Origin: Nelumbo lutea
Taxonomy: Eukaryota; Streptophyta; Magnoliopsida; Proteales; Nelumbonaceae
Direction of reading: 5' to 3'
Assembly: GCA_022828595.1 (NCBI GenBank)
Contig: JAKGHH010000003.1
Coordinates: 12,772,934-12,836,933 of the forward strand
Length of the DNA: 64,000 nt
Shown in pieces: positions 47,350 through 59,000 of the stretch. The notes under the pieces are model-generated. The model did not search any database and was not told where the DNA came from. It was given only the letters and a program-made list of their open reading frames with translations. The position numbers and the translations under genes are program-made. Within the stretch, counting starts at the first letter, position 1, and each line of letters opens with the position of its first letter.

Positions 47350-48950
47350 AAAACAAATTTCAAAATTTGAACAGTTTGGACGGTCCAGACATTAAATGGA
47401 AACAATCCAAATTCATCCAAAATATTCATTGTATTGGACTGAACCTGGTCCATTTGTAATAAACTCACATTGGACAGCATTGAATTGGACCAAACCACAG
47501 CCCTACTTTGGATATGTTATCATGTCGGTCTGATCATCCTAAGTAGAATATTTGGCCTCCAAACCATTTGAGTCAAATGGTCAATGATGTCTATTTAAAT
47601 AATAAAATTATAAAAATGTTAAATATAAGTACACAAAAAGTTATCAAAAATGATATATTCATTATATTAAATGAAAATAAGTTTAATTAATAATAATTAA
47701 TTTTATGAATAGTAAAAAGGACAAAATTTTGGAAAAAGCAATACTAATATCTAACTCACGACCCATTGTTGACCAAATCAAACGGTTCAATAGTTAATTA
47801 AACTGGCCAGTCATTAGGATCGTTGACCTAGATGAAAACAACCGGTTCAGTAGTAAAATGGATCTAAAATTCTAAATTCTGACCGGAAGATGGATGGACC
47901 AGTCTGACCAACTGATCCAATTGTAAGCGGAAAACGCTGCTCAGACCGTGTTATAATTATTGGATCCCCACGGAATTGTCCTTAACTTTTACCGGAATTT
48001 TCAACTCCGGTGAAAAACGTTTCTGCAAACGATGGTGACTCATTCAAAACCCACTGATTCAAGAGCAGCGGAATTTTCCTTAACTTTGGGCTCCCCTAAT
48101 TCATTCATGGTTTCATACACAGATAGACTGTAGACAGCTTTCACGAATAAAATAGAAGTACCCAGATCATGGAAGATTCTGTATTGTCTATATTTCTGTT
48201 GAGAGATTTGAGCCATTTGACAAGGCAAACTAGAGTAGGGTTCAATTAAAAACAGAATGGCAAAGTCAGGCAGGTCAAGTAGGTAAACTTGACTTATGCG
48301 ACTTAGAGGTTGAACCCCACGGCCCACGGGTCTGGACTTCATGGATATATAGGTCATGCCGTATTCCCAACCCTTGACCTTGAGACCTTGATTCCTATTC
48401 CTGTATTGTAATCAAGACCTGCATTTTTGTTTTGTTTTAGTTTTTCTTTATGTGAAAAATCACTCAAGAGAAGGTCTTAACTTGAACACGACGTAAGGAT
48501 TCTTGGAGTGAAATTTGACCCATTAATTGTATCGATGGATAGAGGAGCTTCTTTTCGGCTTTCAATACAATTAACGTGCCATCTAGAAAAATCCTCGAGT
48601 TATTTAGGCATAGTTTGGATAAGCTTGACTTTTGAACTTTTTAAAGTCCTGGTTTTCAGACTTTCTATTTTCTATGAAACCCAGTTGATAAATTTTGCTT
48701 TTGAAGCATGTTTTTCAAAGTAGAAGTAGAGCATGGGTGTTTTGTGAGCTATCAAATTGCTTTCTGCCCTCTATAGACATGTAGCGCTATAACATCGGCT
48801 TTAATGAAACTGTAGTATTTATGCCAAAGGGGATTAACAATGATATTGATACATTCAAGCATGGGGAAATGATATATATTCAAATGATACAACAATCTAT
48901 TATCACCATCAACATAACAATAAAATGATAAATTCACATTCATTCACTTA

Positions 48951-49416
48951 GGGGTGTCAACGGTATTCGAAAATCATATTTTGAATTCGATATTCGGCAT
49001 AATCGAATCGAATTCGAGTATTTAATCGGTCAAATTCGGATATCTTATTCGTACCGAATAGTTAATTGGATTCGAATTCGGATATGACCTTATTCAATTT
49101 GATAAACATCCCAATTCGACCGATTATTTAATTCTTATATATAATATATAAAATATTTTATATAATTTATATGTATAATTATTAAGTTATATAAATAATT
49201 TATATATTTATATACTTTATATCAATAAAATATTTATTTATACATTTATTAATTATCTAAAATAATTAATCAATTGAATTCGAATCGAATCGAATATTCA
49301 AATATTTAATCGGATTCGAATTTGGGTACTAATTTTTAATATCCATCGAATATCAAATCGAATTCAAATTTGGATGTGGCCCGATTCGATTTGAATTCAA
49401 TCCGTTTACACTCCTA
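48951..49416. mobile_element. Foldback element with TCGAATTCGAA-rich arms
   Basis: The left end GGGGTGTCAACGG pairs with the right end CCGTTTACACTCCTA. The arms are dense in ATTCGAATTCG-type words around a (TATAA)-rich core at 49130-49270. Non-autonomous hAT-like element, no target duplication confirmed. Confidence 0.6.
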
Positions 49417-49566
49417 CACTCAATGATGCGTTCAAATGTTCACAACACATTCAAATAATAAAATGACTCTTTCAAATGGTATTACAGTCCATACCATCTT
49501 TTACATACATATATATACATTCAAATGATATGATGTATTCTCATAATGGGGGGGGGGGGAGATGAA

Positions 49567-50225
49567 TAAGAATGGCAATGGGGCGGGGATCATATTCCCC
49601 ATCCCTGACCTCGATTATAAAAGTAACCTCTATCCCCGTCCCCAATCCCCTTCGGGGATAAATTTTGTCCTCCATCCTCGATCCCCGATGGGATGGGTTC
49701 CCTGTAGGGACCTGAATCCCTGAAATTTTTTATGTATAACAATATTTATTTGAAAAATAAATTTATTTAAAACAAATGAATGTTTTAAATTATTTTTTAA
49801 ATATATTTTGATATAATAATAATAATAATAATAAATATATATATACATTTTGAAAAATTACCCCTGTCCCCATCCCCGATCCCCGTCGGGGATAAATTTT
49901 GTCCTTCATCCCTAATCCCCGATGGGGATGGGTTCCCCGTCGGAACCTGAATCCCTGAAATTTTTTATGTATAATAATATTTATTTTGAAAAATAAATTT
50001 ACTTAAAATAAATAAATATTTTAAATTATTTTTAAAATATAATTTTGATATATATATATATATATATATACATAATCGGGATCGGGGCAAGACAGGGACC
50101 TCATTCCCCTTGACTCCGACCCTGATTGGTGATTCCTATTAATCCTATCCCTGTCCCTGCTCCACCAAAACAATAGGGTCGGGAAGGTCAGGTCCTCGCC
50201 AGGATGGAGAAAATTGCCATCCCTA
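49567..50225. mobile_element. hAT-like foldback element with internal duplication
   Basis: The left end TAAGAATGGCAAT and the right end ATTGCCATCCCTA are inverted. The flanking octamers GAGATGAA and GGCATGAA match at 6 of 8 positions, suiting an old hAT 8-bp target duplication. A block of about 234 bp (ATCCCCGTC/CGGGGATAAATTTTGTCC plus AT-rich tail) is present twice in tandem inside, at about 49640-49860 and 49875-50070. The element is GC-rich at the ends and AT-rich within. Confidence 0.65.
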
Positions 50226-50800
50226 GGCATGAATAAATGGTACATTCGGATGGGGCTGGACTAGCACACACACATGTTTTGATACTTGATTGATAGGTGA
50301 GATGGATCTAGCGAGTTGAAAAAGGTCTGAGTTGGTTACAAGGGTTTGACAATGGAGGTAGCATATTGGAAAACATAGAGTTGTGTTTAGGCTGTTTGTC
50401 CTATTGTCAAAAAAAACCCATGGATACTTTAAATATATAATAATTTCATATTCATTTTACTACTTTACTGTGCTCCCATGCTCTGACAATTTCAGAATCT
50501 CTACTTAAAATTGCCAAATTGCTATTGCGCTTTGAGGTACAGGTGCACATGAACAGCACCCTCTAGCTCTAACATCTAAATCTGTTTGCTAGCACAAATA
50601 CGAGTTTCTTTTTTCTTTTTTAAAATTTTTGTTTAATTTATAAAAGCAATGGAATGTTTGATTGATGGTATTTTTGTTTATTTTTCGCCTGGCAATGTAA
50701 ATGGGCCACTAGTGATAATTAAATTGCAGTTTTGCACAACTTCTGATAGACCATAAGCCCCCATGGTTTTCAAATTCCATCTGATTCTTTACAGGTTTAA

Positions 50801-50928
50801 GGTTGCATTTGGCATTCTTTATTTTAAGGATTTATTTCATTTTTACAATTAAAATATCTTTATAAACACTGAATTTTTAATAGCAAAAAAAAGATAAATC
50901 CTTAAAACAAGAAATGCCAAATGCGACC
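50801..50928. mobile_element. Tourist-like MITE, family C
   Basis: A 128-bp element with GGTTGCATTTGGCATTCTTT at the left and its near-complement AAGAAATGCCAAATGCGACC at the right. TAA flanks both ends (50798-50800 and 50929-50931). The right TAA is also the left flank of the next MITE. Confidence 0.85.
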
Positions 50929-50931
50929 TAA

Positions 50932-51062
50932 GTGTTTGATTTGAAGGAAAAAATAGGGAAAAGAAAGGAAAGGAAAGTTAGGAAAATGATTATAAACCTT
51001 GTAAGGGTTTTTCTACCTTTCCTTTATTTTCCCCACTTTTTCCTTCAAACTGAACCTATCCT
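50932..51062. mobile_element. Tourist-like MITE, family B copy 3
   Basis: A family B element with GTGTTTGATTTGAAGGAAAA at the left and its complement TTTTTCCTTCAAAC at the right. TAA lies on both sides (50929-50931 and 51063-51065). It directly abuts the family C element through a shared TAA. Confidence 0.75.
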
Positions 51063-52361
51063 TAATCTCTCATTTGGTGGGGTGGTATGGTTACACCAGT
51101 ATTTTGAACCCACCGGCCACCATTGCTCCAATTGGTCAGATCATTCAACCTAAAAGGCTAAAACTTGATCATGATTCTGGTCCGGGTTAACCTAAAACCC
51201 AAAATTATCTAATAACTGTTGATTTGATAAGTGACCTGGTGACCCGAGTGGTTGATCTGTTGACCCGCTTGATCCGACCAGCAGTCATGAGTTATAAAAA
51301 ATTATAAGAAAATTTCTAGAGACCATAACTTTGTATTCATTCAATGGTCAGATTAGAATGATTTTTTCTGATCATCGCAGTCTATACAAAAAAACTTTTT
51401 TTTTTAAATTTTTTTAAATTTTTTAATCTCAAATATCTTTTCAATTCATTTTCGTTTTCAGCCTTTGCGGGTCCCACCCAATATCACAATCCTTATGCAG
51501 GCTAGAAGCTGTAGCAGATGCTAGCTAGCTCAATTGCTACAGTTAGTTGATTTCACATTAGTGGCGGTCTCTGTGTTTAGGATCTAGAGTGATAATAAGA
51601 AAGAGACGCAATTTCCATTTGATAGGGAGATTTGGATGAAGGCCTAAAATGGGCCTAAACCCACGTGTCCTAAGCCCAGCCCGAAGAAATGGTTGGCTAT
51701 TTCATATTTGTGTGGATGACTCGTTTAGCATTCCGTCGTTGGTTTTGCTATGTCATCACAATCTAGGTCTTTCCTTGTGAACTCAGGACAACTTAATTTG
51801 TAAAGCCACCCGATCTAGTAAAGCAGAAATTTGGGCCATGATTCTTGGCAAAAGTTGAGCCTGAGACCGGTCCATGAACAGAGATCTATTTGCAAAATAA
51901 ACAAGTATCATGCACTATATCCATCCGATTTTTACAAGAAAAGTAAGTCAAGTTGTGAGCCAATATTATATAATGTTTATATTGAGAGAAGGACCTCCAT
52001 ATTCTCAGTAATTGATCCATTTATTGCTGGATATGCCATTGATTGTCCAACCTGATATTCTTAGTCCTTAATTAACGCTTTTGCATCAGAAAATATGCAC
52101 ACTGGACAGATTGCCTAACTCATCAGCATGACAGCATCTTCTGGCCCAACAACTGTAATTGCCCTATCTGCAGCTACAGGTGTCTGATTTCAAGAATTGT
52201 CAAACTCCCAGACTCTGAAGTTACAGTCAACAAAATCAATGGCACCTGCAATGACTTTGCATGGGACGAGCTGGCCTTCTTTTTTTTTTCAGCACATCCA
52301 AATGCTAACCCAAAACTTATTTTGATCTTTGTCTTTTTAGCACACCAGTTAAACTTCTAAA

Positions 52362-52450
52362 GCTCAGTTTGGAAGGGGTGTAGAATGCAAAACCTTATAT
52401 TTTTTATGTATTTGTTCTGTACATATTTGCATTTGTATTTTTTTTTTAAA
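52362..52450. mobile_element. Family A MITE, truncated copy
   Basis: It starts GCTCAGTTTGGAAGG and continues with GCAAAACCTTATATTTTTTA and ACATATTTGCATTTGTA, matching family A, but it is shorter and lacks a clean right end. Confidence 0.5.
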
Positions 52451-52459
52451 TTGACTTAA

Positions 52460-52668
52460 GATGCTGTTTGATAACAGCTAAAAATGCTGAACTGAAAAAT
52501 TTATTACTTCATCTTTTATTCAATAAGTTTTTAAGGAGGTCATGGGTTCTTTAATGGCTGAAATTGATCAAATTGGATAGATTACAATCCTCTTTTTAAA
52601 ATAATTAAAAGACAAAGCAATAAAACTTTCAGTTCAGCAACTTCAGCTAGCCATTATCAAATTGCCCC
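52460..52668. mobile_element. MITE of 209 bp with TAA target duplication
   Basis: The left GATGCTGTTTGATAACAGCT and the right AGCTAGCCATTATCAAATTG are inverted, continuing inward through GCTGAACTGAAA and its complement. TAA flanks both ends (52457-52459 and 52669-52671). A related diverged sequence lies at about 21160-21370. Confidence 0.75.
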
Positions 52669-53035
52669 TAAGTCTAGAATAAAAAGGAAAAATATATGCA
52701 AACCAACCCCTGCTGATTACGTCTACATCCAATGGAGTGGCATCTAATTGTACGAATTTATTTTGAAAATGAATTTGGTTTATTGCCACAAAAAAAAGTC
52801 CATTTACTTCAAGGTTAAAATTAAAAACACCAATGACCAGGGATGGAATCCAAAATCCCTGCCTTCACTCTCTCCACCTCGCTCGAGTTTGCTCAGTTGA
52901 AAAGAATTTGAAATCTTTTAGTTTTAGGTAAGTAGCGTGATTCCAATCAAAATGTTAATCACTTATTATGCAGGTCACTTGGAGATACCATTACTAAATC
53001 CCCTCTTACTCCACATCTCTACTGACACAGATCTT

Positions 53036-53060
53036 TCTCTCTCTCTCTCTCTCTCTCTCT
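53036..53060. repeat. (CT)n microsatellite
   Basis: An uninterrupted CT run of about 12 units in non-coding sequence. Confidence 0.9.
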
Positions 53061-53268
53061 TAATTATTATAGTCAAACCGCAAGTAATTAGCCCCCAAAA
53101 AACTTCCACATCGCAGGTTTAGACTTCAAAATGGCTCCACAGGTTACTCTTTATCATCTTCTATTCCTCTCATCTCTTTGGTTCATATGGGAATTGGAAT
53201 TGAAATTGAAATCAGTTGAAATAGATTTTTATTCTCAAGGAATGGGAAGGGCCATTGAGTATGAGAAT

Positions 53269-54012
53269 TGATGGTGCACGATCTAATGCTCCTTGCTAGA
53301 GGACAACTTGGATGCTTATTTGATGAGATTGGCTAGCTGAGCATCAAGAAGACAGTCAAAGTACCTAGGGTGGTTTACACGGAGTGAGCATTCCGATGCT
53401 TAAGTTAGCAAAGAATTTTGGGAGAATTAGGAAGCAAGAGAGTGAGAGAGTTTCGAGAGCTAAATCACACGTATCTTCTCTGATTGAAGGGGGCGCCTTT
53501 ATATAGGTGCAAGTAATTGTGAATTTCACATAGCACGTCTGAGATCTTCGGGAGGACATGGCTTATTGGCCTACCATGCTTGGAGACGATTTCCACGTAA
53601 AGTGATAGAGCTTATTTGATTACCTTCAAAGCGGGCGGCACGAGAGCCAACTCCATCGGTGAGGCGACGTGACCCTGGGGGATTTGGAGATGATAAATTG
53701 CACGTAGCGGAGGCTGGTTGCCACATCACACAGGTTGCCAATTGGGCCTCAGTTAGGTTGGTGGGAGGCCACCCCTCATGCCGAGGTCTTTGGCTTGGTC
53801 TTGAGATCGCTGGCTTGATCTTATCAAGATGCCTACAGGTTGGCTTGTCGAGGTGGTGCAGGAACACTCTCAAGGTGTGCGAGGTGTTTGTGGTGCATCC
53901 AAAGTGGACTCCATCATTTTGGCAAAGACAAGTCATTGCCTATATGGCATTGAGGTGTTAAGTCACGGTTTGGAAGTGTGACATGGCAAAGACAAGTCAT
54001 TACCCCTCATCA
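53269..54012 (-). mobile_element. Solo LTR, family 1, copy 2
   Basis: A 744-bp LTR in minus orientation with TGATG...CATCA ends and a perfect 5-bp target duplication AGAAT (53264-53268 and 54013-54017). The minus strand shows TATATAAAGGCG near 53494, then AACTTAAGCATCGGAATGC and a CCACCCTAGG block, the same order as the LTR at 35105. No internal retroelement sequence is left. It interrupts a MITE of the GGAATTGGAATT family (outer ends near 53178 and 54110). Confidence 0.85.
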
Positions 54013-55898
54013 AGAATGAAATTCCGATTCCGTCCAACCAAATGGTTGGAATTGGAATTCTGATTCCGATTCCAGACTCTTATTCCTGCAAACCAAATGG
54101 ATCCTCAAACTTTCAAAGGTGAATAATATCAATTATCCTGTCAAAAAACACCAACTAAAGGTAGACACATGAGTGATGTGGATGGGCGAATTGACCACGT
54201 GATCAATCCAGAGGATAGGATCCTCTCCTTGTTGGACATCTCAGGGTCAGGGCTCAGACTATAACCCAACTAATAAACCTAATTAAAGCCAGCTAATAAA
54301 CCTTTTTATGTAATATGACAAATTCAAGCTAGGCCAAGTTCGGCCAAACTCAACTTTGGGCTTATATTTGGACATAGGGCCAGCGCTATCTTGCCTCAGG
54401 TTTGCTCCATTGTTTGGGCTTTGATTTGGGTGGGGATGAGCACATGTCCTTGCCCCCAGTTATCTCACCATGTTACAAAAAAATTTAGCCAGGACTAAGA
54501 GGTTTCTCTGGATGTGTAAAGCGGGCACAATGTATTACTATTATTATCATATACATGTGTTTATGTATCATATATAATAAATAATGTTATATCGTATATT
54601 ATACGATATGTATTTTACCAAAATGAAAACCACAAGTGTAAAGCACACGCAGAAAAACCTTAGAACCCAGTCAACTTGTCTAGGTTAAACCCCTCCAGTC
54701 TCTCCCAGCCTGTTGTGTTGGGTTTAACTTATTAAAATGTTATCATGGCACCTGCAGCTACGATCTGCGTGTTGAATTTGTACAGGTTGATGACGGATGG
54801 CAGTAATGCAGCAAATTTCCCCAGGACCAGGAGTGGAGTTTGATGAGATGGGTAATATAGATTATGGACACCATTCACTAATGCACTCCTTTCCTTTTTG
54901 GCTTTTATTCATAGGATAGAGAATGATGGTTATTCTAAGTTGTAGGCCAATGATACCAAGGATTCGGACTCGTCAGTGTCATGGTATTGTTAGTAACACA
55001 CAATTAGACCTGTTAATAGGCTGAGTTCGGACTAACCTTTTGTCAAAGTTTGAAGTCCGAGCCCGACATAGTGTAAGTCAGGCCCGGGACAGGCCTAAAC
55101 ACAAATAATCCTAGTGGACGAAGAAAAAGCCCAAAAGCCCAGTTATCATTAATGGTTTACTGGGATCAAAAGTAGATTGTTTTATTACAATTTTCTCTTC
55201 CAAACAACCCATGAACATGAACGGATGAAAGAATGACAGAATGACATACATTCTTTCATATAATGGCGGTACACCGTACACCTAACACCCAAGGCAAAGG
55301 CATTATTGATATGGAGCGAGCAAATGATGTGACAATCCATACATAGAATATAGGATAGAGGGAATGCGAGCGAGGGAAGGGTCATGTGAATGTGAATAGA
55401 AGAAGGCATTGAAATGAAATTATGTAGTCAAGCTACACACGATCACTACTTTCAGGTTCTGTAGTTCTCACTGGTTACTTTCATGAGTCATGAAGCCACA
55501 TTTCAATTGGAGTTTGAGTATTAATCTGAGGATGAAATTGAATAACTACCTCTTTATATATATTTAGGCATACAGATATTTATTTATTTTTTCAACACCG
55601 AGTACTAGCACTCGGGCTTTAACTATATCTATCTCTTTTTGCTAATATATTTTAGATTTACCCGTCAAAAAAAAAAAACAAAAAACAAAAACGTACGCCG
55701 TACGTCCAGGCCCCAACTCCAATTAAGCCTTCACAGAATTCAATTTCTCATATGTATAGATATAGTCATAGGTTGTGCCTTATCTTTTTTTTTTCAACGC
55801 CACTACAAAACAAACTCTTTCGAGTTTTGACTTGAATAAAGCAAACTAATTTTACATTCTGAAATCTAAATCGTCATTATAAGCTATATACCTAGCCT

Positions 55899-55924
55899 CA
55901 TATATATATATATATATATATATA
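55899..55924. repeat. (TA)n microsatellite
   Basis: About 12 TA units about 100 bp downstream of the ABCB stop codon. Confidence 0.9.
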
Positions 55925-56021
55925 ACATCGATCCCTGCTGATGAGTGATGAGCAGCTTGCTAGCTGGGAAATTTTGCGCGCAACGGCCGGGGCGGGGCGG
56001 GGATATCATGATGATGATGGT

Positions 56022-59000
56022 TTAGTTGACTGGCTGTTGCTGGTTGGTGTTTGGACTTCGTTGGAGGCTGACGAGGGAGTAGTAAGCACCCGTGGGTCCT
56101 TTGCTCAACAGCGAGGAGTGGGTTCCCTTCTCCACCACCTTCCCTTTTTCCAGCACTGCGATTTGATCACAGTTTTGTATGGTGCTCAATCGGTGGGCCA
56201 CTACCACGCTCGTCCGCCTCACCATCACTCTCTCCAACGCATCTTGCACCACCTTCTCCGACTGGCTGTCCAGCGCGCTCGTTGCCTCGTCTAATAGCAA
56301 CACTGTCGGGTTTTTCAGTATTGCCCGTGCTATCGCAATCCGCTGCTTCTGCCCTCCCGACAGTTGCACTCCCCTGTCCCCACACCATGTATCGTATCCA
56401 TCCTTCAGCCCCGCGATGAAATCGTGAGCGTTTGCCGCCCTCGCCGCTTCCATTATCTCCGCTTCGTCCACCTTATCCGATGCACCGTACGAGATGTTCT
56501 CTCTGATCGTCCCGCTGAACAGCGTGGGTTCCTGGCTTACCAACGCTATGTGTTTCCTTAAACACCTTAAGTGGTATGCCTTTACGTCCCTTCCGTCGAT
56601 CTTCACCGTACCTTTCAGCGGGTCGTAGAATCTCTCGATGAGTCCGATGATTGTTGATTTTCCTGAACCGCTCTGCCCCACCAATGCCGTTGATTTTCCG
56701 GCTTCTATGCTCAGAGAGAAGCTTCTGAATATCATCACGTCGGGTCTCGCTGGGTATGCGAAGTCCACGTCCCGAAGCTCTACGTACCCGTCTAGCTTCT
56801 CTGGGCGGTGGCCTTCTGGGTCTTCGGGTTCAATGCGAGTGTAGCGATCGAGTACTGCAAATACGGAGCCCACAGCATCGGCACCTTTGGCCAAGTCGGT
56901 GGTCATGCTTCCGGCATCGGCGATGACACGTCCGGTGCTAACAAGGATCATGAAGGTCTGGAAGAGGGCCTTGGCGGTGATATAGCCCTGGGAGACGAGC
57001 TTGCCACCGTACCAGAAGTCGAGGGCCCAAGTGCATGACATCAGACTCTGGGAAGTGCCGAGTCCGATGCCGGCAAACCATGACTGGCGGATACTCTCTC
57101 TTCGGGGTTCTTGTTGGGCTCGGTCCAGCATGTGCATGATTCGGGCTTGGGATGAAAAGGCGGTGACAGTTCGGAGGTTGGACACGGCTTCGGCAGCAAG
57201 TTTGCTGCTCTCGTCTTGGGTTTTGATGGCCTTGTTGGACATGCTTTTAAGAAGGACCCGACGGGCGTAGAAACACACAATAATCAAGGGTTGGACGGCG
57301 ATCATGACGATGGCGAGTCTCCATGCGATGATCAATCCCATGGTGCAGGCGATAGTTACTGCTGATATGGTCTGAACAAGAAGAGCCATTCGATCCCCCA
57401 CCAACGATCTCACCTGCAAAACATATCACGCATTCGGTTTCGGTCAAAGACTAGGGGTGGCTCATAATTCATTAATTCAAACTAGAGATCAAGATCGGAA
57501 CCCCGTTCTTGTTTTAATTTTTAATTTATTAATCTGTTTGAGGGATGCTGATCAGAGCCTGAGACTGGTGATGAATTAGAGAATACATAGCTAAAACAAA
57601 ATTGTAGAACCAGTTTGCCGACTAGTTTTTAAAATTTCGCGGATGAGATAGTCGAAACCATCTACTCTAGTCTAGTCTCTAGAGATGGGTTTGCGACGGA
57701 AATAGAGAATTCCTCAAGCAAACCCATTTATTAAAAGAGAATGATTTAATGCCTCGCTGCGCATGATACTAATACTTTCAGAAAAAAAAAAAAAAAAAAC
57801 AGAAGCTTCAACGCTAGCTCATCCTAAAAACAAACAACAACGGTAGTCATATAGGGACGTGTTTATTCACGAAGAATAATTATTATTTTTTTTTCTCAAC
57901 TTTGTTTTAAATATTGAAAGGACCTTAGGCCTTTAGTTTAGTGCTTTATTAGAGTATTTATTCCTCCTGCACTCTTTTTCAGATTAGCGTATACGTAGTA
58001 TAACAAATATTCTATTTACAAACGTGTAAATAGTGGAGCGAGATGAGAGAGTACACATGTGATGGGACACCTGTCATTGGCCGAATGAAGTGTGACTTGA
58101 AATATCGGGACCGATTCAATTTTTTGACAGGTGTCTCATTGTTTGTATACTCTCGTTCGTTCGGAACAAAGCGCAAGAAAAGGTGGAAGAAAAAAGTTTG
58201 CAGAACTTGTATTTATTTAAAAAAAAAACTCAAAAGCAGGAAAAAAGTTGAAGAAACCCGGAGAAGTACCAGTTACAAACTGAATCAAAAGTGAAAGAAA
58301 AAGTTCAGGAAAGAAGTATAGCTGTAAACAGAGATCGGCTTCGGTTAGCGTTCCGTCCCAACAGCCGCATCGGGATAAATATTCCCAATACAAGGCTATA
58401 GAGGTTGCTCGAACGCCCAGTCTGGAAAAAGAAAATAGTGTGCCATTTGGAAGGCAAAGACACAACTTTTGGTTCTCCCTTCCCCAGTTACATGATTAAC
58501 TATTGATGTGGCCACTGCCCAAGTGTCAGTGTCACTGTATCATGTTCTTTAATAAATCGTGAACATTTAATTTATTTCGAGCTAATCTTTGTGGGTGTTT
58601 TACGCTTTTGGTTTTGGACCCCAGGCTTCCCAGCTTAGTTTTTTTTTTTAATGGATAAAGACCTCACAGCTTATAACTAACTAATCACTTCTTAGTTCTT
58701 ACGCATATGGTGCAAGGGGCTTAAATTTCTAAGGACATAGTCTTACAATTCTTAATTAAAGTCTTTCTTTTAAAGAAATATTTAAACAAATATCACATGA
58801 TAAAATAGTGCATCAATTAAGATTAGGAGTTTCGTGGACCAACATGATGTGACATAAAATATTGACAAACGGTAGGTCATATATGACTCATTAATTTTTC
58901 TGCCACGTATTCAACCATGCTTAAATACGTAGGAACCAGGAAAAGAAATAAGCGGAAAAACTTTATGCTGTATGCTGTTGGGGCACGTGATAATGAGAGA

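Larger units (their letters stand above)
34331..56021. other. Gene-free transposon-rich block of about 21.7 kb
   Basis: Between the SNL promoter and the ABCB stop I find no host gene. Open frames are short, and most lie in repeats. The block is a mosaic of three solo LTRs (35105, 46737, 53269), TAA-flanked MITEs (36794, 50801, 50932, 52460), hAT-like foldback elements (37545, 46030, 48951, 49567), a (GT)n tract, a minisatellite (43490) and LINE debris (44490). Segments not listed separately, for example 45.1-46.0, 47.4-48.9, 51.1-52.3 and 54.1-55.9 kb, are AT-rich spacer in which I see nothing definite beyond low-complexity and old repeat fragments. Confidence 0.7.

Noticed and set aside
53571..53936. 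A 121-codon frame that looked protein-like
   Set aside because: It lies wholly inside the solo LTR (53269-54012) and resembles no protein family. GC-rich LTR sequence gives long chance frames.
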